Source: Kiritimatiellales bacterium (GTDB lineage Bacteria > Verrucomicrobiota > Kiritimatiellia > Kiritimatiellales > Pontiellaceae). From it: a stretch of DNA of 11,529 bases. Positions within the stretch are counted from its first letter, which is position 1; every line of letters starts with the position of its first letter. This document shows positions 7,073 to 11,529 of this stretch, piece after piece. Made by a program: the position numbers and the translations under genes. The notes under the pieces are model-generated. The model saw only the letters and a program-made list of their open reading frames with translations. It was not told the DNA's origin and did not search any database. The stretch spans positions 1-11,529 of the forward strand of contig DAOUQA010000058.1 of assembly GCA_030625905.1 (NCBI GenBank), given 5' to 3'.

Positions 7073-7121
7073 TGGAGGGACGGTGGCCTCACCGTCCGGT
7101 CGCAGAGTCTGCGACCCTCCA
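7073..7121. repeat. 49-nt perfect three-way-junction palindrome
   Basis: Outer arms TGGAG (7073-7077) and CTCCA (7117-7121) enclose two hairpins placed end to end: GGACGGTG-gcct-CACCGTCC (7078-7097, 8-bp stem) and GGTCGCA-gagtc-TGCGACC (7098-7116, 7-bp stem). Apart from the two loops, every base is paired. It lies between the shared terminator and the dehydrogenase stop. It looks like a REP-type dispersed element; only one copy is in this window. Confidence 0.75.
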
Positions 7122-7132
7122 TTTCCAATGCT

Positions 7133-8296
7133 TTAGATCGAGGCGTATTCCTTGATGAGGGAATTGCCGACGATGTCGCGCTGGATCTGGTTGGTGCCTT
7201 CGTAGATCTGGAGGATCTTGGCATCACGCATCATCTTTTCGACCGGATATTCCTTCATGAAGCCATAGCCGCCGAACACCTGCACGGCATCGGTGGTGAC
7301 GGACATGGCAACGTCGCCCGCATAGTATTTGCACATGGCGGAAATCTTTGAGACATCCTTCACTCCAGCATCGAGGGTGCGGCAGGCGGCGTAGGTGATG
7401 GCGCGAGCGGTTTCGACCTTCGTGGACATTTCAGCGAGCATCCATAGTAGTCCCTGGTTGGCAATGATCGGCTTGTTGAACTGCTTGCGCACCTTGGCAT
7501 ATTTGACGGCTTCGTCGAGTGCACCCTGCGCAAGGCCGACACCCTGCGCGGCGATGCCCGGACGGGAGACGTCGAACGTTCTCATGGCGAGCAGAAAGCC
7601 CATGCCTTCACGGCCGACAAGGTTTTCAGCCGGGACTTCGCAGTCCTCGAAGACCAGCTCGCGGGTGCATGAAGCACGGATGCCGAGCTTGTCTTCCTTC
7701 TTGCCGAAGCTGAAACCGGGGGTGTCCTTTTCAACAATAAAGCAGGATACGCCACGCGCGCCCTTGGCCTTGTTGGTGACCGCAAATACCGTGTAGATAT
7801 CGGCTTCTCCGCCGTTGGTGATCCACTGCTTCGTGCCATTGAGGACATACTTGTCGCCCTTCTTGACGGCGGTGGTGGCGATGCCGCCTGCGTCGGAGCC
7901 GGCGTTCGCTTCGGTCAGGCCGAAGGCGGCCCACTTTTCGCCGGTGGCCAGCGGGGAGAGATATTTCTTTTTCTGCTCTTCGGAACCGCCGAGGATGATC
8001 GGGTCGGCGCCGAGGGCGTTGGCGGCGTAGGAGACGGATACACCGATGCAGTATTTGGACATGGTTTCAATCGCCAAGGTAAAGCCCATGTGGTCTGTAC
8101 CGAATCCGCCATATTCCTCGGAAATGTATAGCCCCATCAGATCCATCTGCGCGAGTTCTTTAAGAATGTCCGCCGGGAAGATTCCCTTTTCGTCGAGTTC
8201 CGCGCGTACCGGAACAATGCGCTCCTTGCCAAAATCGTCAATCAGGTTGACGATTTCCTGTTGCTCTTCGGTGATTCCCCAGTCGATTTTTCCCAT
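7133..8296 (-). CDS. Short-chain (butyryl-CoA-type) acyl-CoA dehydrogenase
   Basis: 387 aa, the usual family length. ATG 8294-8296 has AGGAGAAGG just upstream. It is an FAD enzyme that desaturates an acyl-CoA to the trans-2-enoyl-CoA and hands electrons to EtfAB; in fermenters the bound form runs the reverse reaction. The N-terminal helical domain is residues 1-120. Family signature 1 is FGLTEANAGSDAG (125-137) in the FAD-binding beta domain. Signature 2 is QVFGGYGFMKEYPVEKMMRD (339-358). The catalytic base is Glu366 in IYEGTNQIQRDIV, the position used by short- and medium-chain enzymes. It is third in an etfB-etfA-acd order, 138 nt after etfA, with a palindromic repeat in the gap. Chain-length preference cannot be read from sequence alone; isobutyryl- or glutaryl-type activity is not excluded. 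Its last 26 nt recur at 4365-4390. Confidence 0.95.
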   Translation of the reverse strand: MGKIDWGITEEQQEIVNLIDDFGKERIVPVRAELDEKGIFPADILKELAQMDLMGLYISEEYGGFGTDHMGFTLAIETMSKYCIGVSVSYAANALGADPIILGGSEEQKKKYLSPLATGEKWAAFGLTEANAGSDAGGIATTAVKKGDKYVLNGTKQWITNGGEADIYTVFAVTNKAKGARGVSCFIVEKDTPGFSFGKKEDKLGIRASCTRELVFEDCEVPAENLVGREGMGFLLAMRTFDVSRPGIAAQGVGLAQGALDEAVKYAKVRKQFNKPIIANQGLLWMLAEMSTKVETARAITYAACRTLDAGVKDVSKISAMCKYYAGDVAMSVTTDAVQVFGGYGFMKEYPVEKMMRDAKILQIYEGTNQIQRDIVGNSLIKEYASI

Positions 8297-8356
8297 GTCC
8301 TTCTCCTTCTAGTAGTTAAAACAACCGACCACAATGCGGACGGAACCTATAATTTT

Positions 8357-8420
8357 TTTTGACAGGATAACAGGATTTTCAGGATGTTAAATATATCCAG
8401 TCCATCTTGTTATCCTGTCT
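8357..8420. repeat. Palindromic AGGAT repeat inside the etf-acd operon
   Basis: Perfect 12-nt inverted arms, GACAGGATAACA (8361-8372) and TGTTATCCTGTC (8408-8419), flanked by T and A runs, with three CAGGAT direct repeats at the left end. A 20-nt part (8357-8376) recurs at 10782-10801, inverted, with one mismatch. Neither strand has a T-run after the stem, so it is not an ordinary terminator, although it could lower acd expression relative to etfBA or stabilise one RNA end. Confidence 0.75.
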
Positions 8421-8434
8421 AAAACTCCAGTCGC

Positions 8435-9436
8435 CTAGGCTTTTGCTGCCGCGATTTGTTTTTTGAATTCCGGAACGATCTCGTGCAGGTCGCCGATAAG
8501 GCCGAAGTCGGCGATATCGAAGATCGGTGCGTCGGGATCTTTGTTGACCGCAATGATCATGTCGGAACTCTGCATGCCGGCCAGGTGCTGGATGGCACCC
8601 GAGATGCCGCAGGCAATATAAATCACCGGACAGACGGTTTTGCCGGTTTGCCCCACCTGGTGGTGGTGCGAGATCCATCCCGCATCGACGGTCGCGCGCG
8701 ATGCGCCGACGGCCGCGCCGAGTTCGGCGGCGAGGTCGTAGATGACCTTGAAGTTTTCGGGCTTTCCGACTCCGCGTCCACCGGAAACAATAAACTGCGC
8801 GGCGTTGAGGTCGATGCTGTTGTCGTCCGCTTCGTGGACGGATTCGAGGCGGCGCATGCGCTCCGGAACACCGGAGAGGTCGACCGAATATTCAATCTGT
8901 TCGCCGGATTCGCTGTCGGAGAGCTTGGTCTTCTTGAAGACGTTGGAGCGGACGGTAGACATCTGCGGACGGTGGTCAGGGCAGATGATCGTTGCCATGA
9001 TGTTGCCGCCGAACGCCGGACGCGTCTGCAACAGGTTCCCGGCCTCGACATCGAAATCCAGCTCGGTGCAGTCGGCGGTGAGGCCGGCATTGACCATCAC
9101 GGCGACGGTCGGTGCGAGGCTGCGGCCGATGGTGGTCGCTCCGTAGAGCACGATCTCGGGCGTCTTTTCGCTGATCAGCTGGGCGACGGCACGGGAATAA
9201 TAGTCGTTTTGATAGTCGGCCAGTTTCGGATCGTCAATCGTATAGACCTTCTTTGCGCCAAAGTTGTAGAGTTCCTGGCAGAGCTCCGCGCCATTGGCGG
9301 AAGGCAGGACGGCCGCGAGGGTGTAGCCCGATTTTTCGCAGAGGATCTGGCCTTCGCTGAGGAGTTCCTGCACCACGCCGGCCAGCTTGCCTTCGCGCTG
9401 CTCCGCATATACCCAAAGTTCCTTTGTCGTGCTCAT
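8435..9436 (-). CDS. etfA: Electron transfer flavoprotein, alpha subunit
   Basis: 333 aa, full length. The ATG overlaps the etfB stop as ATGA, so the subunits are translationally coupled. Residues 1-200 form the N-terminal domain, including the EIVLYGATTIGRSLAP and RPAFGGNIMATI segments. The C-terminal FAD domain (about 205-333) carries the EtfA hallmarks: SGGRGVG (218-224), ASRATVDAGW (245-254), HHHQVGQTGK (257-266), CGISGAIQH (276-284), and AVNKDPDAPIFDIADFGLIGD (296-316). The last two place the conserved Asn and Asp of the FAD site at about 298 and 310. EtfAB accepts electrons from the acyl-CoA dehydrogenase encoded next; the onward acceptor is not encoded in this window. No extra ferredoxin domain is present. 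Confidence 0.97.
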   Translation of the reverse strand: MSTTKELWVYAEQREGKLAGVVQELLSEGQILCEKSGYTLAAVLPSANGAELCQELYNFGAKKVYTIDDPKLADYQNDYYSRAVAQLISEKTPEIVLYGATTIGRSLAPTVAVMVNAGLTADCTELDFDVEAGNLLQTRPAFGGNIMATIICPDHRPQMSTVRSNVFKKTKLSDSESGEQIEYSVDLSGVPERMRRLESVHEADDNSIDLNAAQFIVSGGRGVGKPENFKVIYDLAAELGAAVGASRATVDAGWISHHHQVGQTGKTVCPVIYIACGISGAIQHLAGMQSSDMIIAVNKDPDAPIFDIADFGLIGDLHEIVPEFKKQIAAAKA

Positions 9437-10215
9437 AGTACGTGTTGCTCCTTCAGCTTGTGAATCAGTTCAGCAATCATCTCGGAGGGTTCGCCGGAGA
9501 GGATTTCCTTGTTCAGCTTGACGGGCGGCGCGAAGATCTTGCTCACCTTGGTGGGCGATCCGGCCAGTCCAATGTTTTCCTCGATCGGGTTGAGTTCGTC
9601 GAAGCCCCAGCAGGGGATCTCGGCCTTCTTGGCGGCCATCTTTTTCTTGAGCGACGGCATGCGCAGCTCGTTGGCTTCCTTCACGACGGTGACGGCGGCG
9701 GGCTTGTCAACATCCCAGATTTCATAGCCGTCCTCGGTAACCTTGTCGATCTTGAAGGTATCGCCGGTGACCTCGACGCCCTTGGCGTAGGTGATCATCG
9801 GAATATCAAGAAAGTGCGCCACGCCGGGGCCGACCTGCGCGGTGTCGCCGTCGATCGCTTGCTTGCCGAAAAGGACCAGATCGACGTCTTCGATCTTCTT
9901 GATGGCCAGGCTGATGGTGTAGGAGGTGGCCCAGGTGTCGGCACCGCCGAACTTGCGGTCGGACACCAGGATGGCCTCGTCCGCGCCATGTGCGAGCGCC
10001 GTGCGCAACGCTTCTTCGGCCTGTGGCGGCCCCATGGAAACCACGATGATCTTCCCGCCATGTTCGTCCTTGAGTTGCAACGCCATTTCGAGCGCATTCT
10101 CGTCGAACGGATTGATAATGCTTGGAACCCCTGCACGGTTCAGACGGTTGGTCTCCCGGTCGATCGTGACCTTGTCTGAATCGGGCACCTGCTTAATGCA
10201 TACCACGATGTTCAT
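9433..10215 (-). CDS. etfB: Electron transfer flavoprotein, beta subunit
   Basis: 260 aa, the usual length. ATG 10213-10215 has GAGAGG about 6 nt upstream and a sigma70-like promoter just beyond. The N-terminus MNIVVCIKQVPDS and the segment TNRLNRAGVPSIINPFDENA are typical. The nucleotide-binding loop GKQAIDGDTAQVGP (117-130) is of the DGDTAQVGP kind found in EtfB of Bcd-Etf systems, not the DDDxxQTG kind of mitochondrial ETF; this suggests, but does not prove, a second FAD and electron bifurcation. The EtfB signature runs from VVKEANELRMPSLKKKMAAK (177-196). It pairs with EtfA in the cytoplasm. First gene of the operon. Confidence 0.97.
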   Translation of the reverse strand: MNIVVCIKQVPDSDKVTIDRETNRLNRAGVPSIINPFDENALEMALQLKDEHGGKIIVVSMGPPQAEEALRTALAHGADEAILVSDRKFGGADTWATSYTISLAIKKIEDVDLVLFGKQAIDGDTAQVGPGVAHFLDIPMITYAKGVEVTGDTFKIDKVTEDGYEIWDVDKPAAVTVVKEANELRMPSLKKKMAAKKAEIPCWGFDELNPIEENIGLAGSPTKVSKIFAPPVKLNKEILSGEPSEMIAELIHKLKEQHVL

Positions 10216-10236
10216 CTACACCTCTCTCTACAGTTG

Positions 10237-10265
10237 ATAAAAAATGAGCAAGCAATATAGGTCAA
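10237..10265 (-). promoter_or_regulatory. Sigma70-like promoter of the etfBA-acd operon
   Basis: On the minus strand TTGACC (10260-10265, -35) and TTTTAT (10237-10242, -10) are exactly 17 nt apart. The -35 matches 5 of 6 and the -10 matches 4 of 6 consensus bases. Transcription would start near 10230, leaving a leader of about 15 nt that includes the GAGAGG ribosome site. Confidence 0.6.
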
Positions 10266-10781
10266 GCGGTTGCCTCTCTCAAGTCCAATACACCCAAATC
10301 GCGAAATTGCGGGGGGTGCGATTGTGCCGCTCGGCCATTACCTACGGCACGAAGGCCCTCAATCCGAGGTCTTGGAGAGGAATGGGGTGGTGTACTTGTA
10401 CGATACGAAGGGCAATCGTACCAACGCAACCCGCACCGCAGGCGGCTCGCCTACCCCTCCGAATAACCGGGAAAGGGGGGCTCTTCGAATATTTTTATGG
10501 TGAACAGTTTTTTTCGACCGGATAACAGCCATGAGCGTAGCGATTGATAATTTTCGCAGCCGCGAAGCGATAATTTCCGCAGGAAATAATGAACGGAGTG
10601 AATGATTCAAATAGTGCTCGTAGAGAACGGTTCATCATCTGGATAATTTTGCGTAGAAGGCCGCTCCATCCTATCGATCTTCCCAACGCCCGTCAGCCCC
10701 TTCGTTGGAATTGACAAACCGTTGCGAGTCAATGCCATAAAGAGCCTTTCCCCTGCTGATCTACAGGATTTGATCCGGTTT
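10266..10781. other. Gene-poor spacer upstream of etfB, part 1
   Basis: I can support no gene here. Open frames exist (for example 10270-10503, plus) but lack ribosome sites and recognisable products. Positions 10398-10421 form a hairpin with perfect 7-bp arms GTACGAT/ATCGTAC. Positions about 10531-10605 show a degenerate repetition of short units (GCGTAGCGAT, GCGAAGCGAT, CCGCAGGAAAT, ACGGAGTGAAT), each followed by AAT or GAT. It looks like accumulated small repeats or decayed sequence. Confidence 0.5.
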
Positions 10782-10801
10782 ATCCTGTTATCCCGTCAAA
10801 A
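10782..10801. repeat. Partial inverted copy of the AGGAT repeat
   Basis: Twenty nt matching the complement of 8357-8376 with one mismatch (CCCGTC for CCTGTC). CTACAGGATT just upstream (10761-10770) resembles the other end of the same element, so this may be a second, more decayed copy. Confidence 0.7.
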
Positions 10802-10803
10802 TA

Positions 10804-10839
10804 TTTCTCCGCTTTCTCCGCTTTCTCCGCTTTCTCCAC
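10804..10839. repeat. Short tandem repeat, 9 bp x 4
   Basis: Four back-to-back copies of TTTCTCCGC; the last has an A in place of the G. It is a simple-sequence tract prone to length change, next to the repeat at 10782-10801. Confidence 0.9.
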
Positions 10840-10861
10840 CATAAAATTCTACGTAGAACCG

Positions 10862-10896
10862 AAAGGGGTCACCTATTAATACGTGACCCCTTTTTT
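10862..10896 (+). terminator. Terminator-like hairpin with no assigned gene
   Basis: A perfect 11-bp stem, AAAGGGGTCAC (10862-10872) with GTGACCCCTTT (10883-10893), a 10-nt A/T-rich loop and a run of six T (10891-10896) on the plus strand. It is strong as an intrinsic terminator, but no gene I can support ends upstream on this strand. Its symmetry fits a REP-like element equally well. Confidence 0.65.
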
Positions 10897-10930
10897 CTTT
10901 TTGACCCCTTTTTATGGGTGACCCCTTTTT
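10884..10930. repeat. Three direct copies of TGACCCCTTTTT
   Basis: TGACCCCTTTTT occurs at 10884-10895, 10902-10913 and 10919-10930, spaced 17-18 nt apart. The first copy is also the right arm of the hairpin at 10862-10893. The clustering suggests replication slippage of a repeat end. Confidence 0.85.
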
Positions 10931-11168
10931 CTTTTCCAACCGGTGGATACCAAGAGATCAAATCCCCGAGGCGGTAAGCGTGGAAATAAATAATAGGCCA
11001 CCGATGATCATTGATGAGTTTTCCTCTCCACTATCAAACAGGCTCAACACGGAAGTTTAGACAGGAAAGGGATCCGAGGAAAACCAAAAACACCAAGACC
11101 AAAGGACTGACCCTTTTGATGACCCTTTCGACTGTCTTCGGCAGTTCGGAACCCTTTGCGTGTGCAAA
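10931..11168. other. Gene-poor spacer, part 2
   Basis: I see no gene, RNA or convincing promoter here. A small plus-strand frame (11011-11211) is open but has no ribosome site and runs through the hairpin at 11169-11210. Confidence 0.5.
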
Positions 11169-11210
11169 CAGGCTGGAAGCACTGTCCTACGTTGAAAAAA
11201 TTCCAGCCTG
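11169..11210. repeat. Inverted repeat with 10-bp arms
   Basis: Perfect arms CAGGCTGGAA (11169-11178) and TTCCAGCCTG (11201-11210) around 22 nt. First of a row of hairpins leading to the recombinase gene. Confidence 0.8.
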
Positions 11211-11230
11211 AGAAGGTAGGGTCCTGTGTG

Positions 11231-11247
11231 CGATTGGCCGCCAATCG
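11231..11247. repeat. Compact hairpin, 7-bp arms, 3-nt loop
   Basis: CGATTGG-ccg-CCAATCG, perfect. Lies between the inverted repeat at 11169-11210 and the palindromes at 11265-11308. Confidence 0.7.
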
Positions 11248-11264
11248 AATCTGCACCCTGTACC

Positions 11265-11308
11265 GCCGGCATCTTGCCGGCCCGGCATCCCGCGCAGACA
11301 GGAATGTC
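11265..11308. repeat. REP-like paired palindromes GCCGGC and GACA/TGTC
   Basis: GCCGGC-atctt-GCCGGC (11265-11281) followed by GACA-ggaa-TGTC (11297-11308), ending 11 nt before the recombinase stop. On the minus strand these would be transcribed just after the recombinase gene, but no T-run follows, so they look like a dispersed element, not a terminator. From memory similar GCCGGCATCTTGCCGGC units are widespread in PVC genomes. Confidence 0.65.
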
Positions 11309-11319
11309 CGCACCACATC

Positions 11320-11529
11320 CTACAACAAATCCAGCGGGCTCTTCACCGCATCGAGATCCTTGTTCATCACATGCGTATAGATTTCCGTCGTTTTCACATC
11401 CGCATGCCCCATCAATTCCTGCACCATGCGGATATTGACGCCGTTTTCCAGCAGATGCGTCGCATAGCTGTGCCGCATCGTGTGGCATCCCACCCTTTTG
11501 GTGATCCCCGCCTTGCGCGTTGCCGTCTT
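11320..11529 (-). CDS. Tyrosine recombinase, integron-integrase-like (3' part only)
   Basis: The last 69 codons of a longer gene that continues beyond the window edge; TAG is at 11320-11322. The translation contains GCHTMRHSYATHLLENG (14-30), the conserved HxxR box with His16 and Arg19; LMGHAD with His42; and TTEIYTHV with Tyr51, the nucleophile that attacks DNA. These are the C-terminal catalytic residues of phage-integrase/Xer enzymes. The end, AVKSPLDLL, resembles the VRSPLDxL tail of integron integrases (IntI) more than the usual XerC/XerD ending. The IntI-specific insert would lie upstream, outside the window, so IntI identity is likely but unproven. A row of hairpins follows the stop. 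In integrons the cassettes lie beyond the 5' end of intI, so any array would be outside this window. Confidence 0.88.
   Translation of the reverse strand, partial: KTATRKAGITKRVGCHTMRHSYATHLLENGVNIRMVQELMGHADVKTTEIYTHVMNKDLDAVKSPLDLL

Noticed and set aside
8456..9463. 335-codon open frame on the plus strand opposite etfA
   Set aside because: It mirrors a clear etfA gene; the translation has no family features and no ribosome site, as expected of antisense to GC-rich coding sequence.
9442..10179. 245-codon open frame on the plus strand opposite etfB
   Set aside because: Same reason: it is a shadow of a well-conserved gene on the other strand.
10270..10503. Plus-strand frame containing VYLYDTKGNRT, which recalls an RHS/YD repeat
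   Set aside because: Only one short YD-like match, no ribosome site, and a hairpin (10398-10421) falls within it; chance or relic cannot be told apart.
10782..10839. A CRISPR-like array, given the regular short repeats
   Set aside because: The 9-bp units are contiguous with no spacers, and there are no cas genes in the window.

Overview
The window looks like chromosome from an anaerobic, Gram-negative bacterium of the PVC superphylum, most likely Kiritimatiellota (Pontiella-like). This is inferred from gene style rather than a search. The clues are a long secreted beta-helix protein with a C-terminal DxDGxxNxxEY motif, a DUF2202-type gene with a Gln/Lys/Gly-rich linker, two outer-membrane beta-barrel families (DUF3943 and DUF3187), an integron-integrase-like tyrosine recombinase, and many dispersed palindromic repeats. 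Three gene overlaps of 4 to 23 nt show tight operon packing.

Layout. Positions 2-1831 (-) encode a large secreted beta-solenoid protein. Positions 1861-2367 (-) hold a small secreted Gln/Lys/Gly-rich protein with its own intrinsic terminator. Beyond it, in the same frame, lies an orphan piece of a DUF2202 C-terminus, so this looks like a collapsed DUF2202 gene. Positions 2469-4205 (-) form a translationally coupled operon: ECF sigma factor, then a membrane anti-sigma-like protein with an external CBM48/AMPK-type glycogen-binding domain, then a secreted all-helical protein. A bipartite motif, TGTGAC-N16-GTGTAC, lies upstream of both the sigma gene and the small secreted protein and may be the promoter this sigma recognises.

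Positions 4412-5773 (-) and 6005-7015 (+) are divergent outer-membrane proteins (DUF3943 and DUF3187), separated by about 230 nt in which I see no convincing promoter. Positions 7133-10215 (-) are an etfB-etfA-acyl-CoA dehydrogenase operon with a good sigma70-like promoter. The dehydrogenase passes electrons from an acyl-CoA to the EtfAB flavoprotein; the EtfB motif resembles that of Bcd-Etf (possibly bifurcating) complexes.

Positions 10266-11319 carry no gene I can support and are packed with hairpins and direct repeats. The window ends inside the 3' end of an IntI-like tyrosine recombinase (11320-11529, -), so this may be an integron or otherwise mobile boundary.

The best candidate for something new is the sigma / CBM48 anti-sigma / secreted-protein module with its putative regulon. 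Second are the repeats: a perfect 49-nt three-way-junction palindrome beside the dehydrogenase gene, and a 26-nt copy of that gene's 3' end 2.7 kb away.
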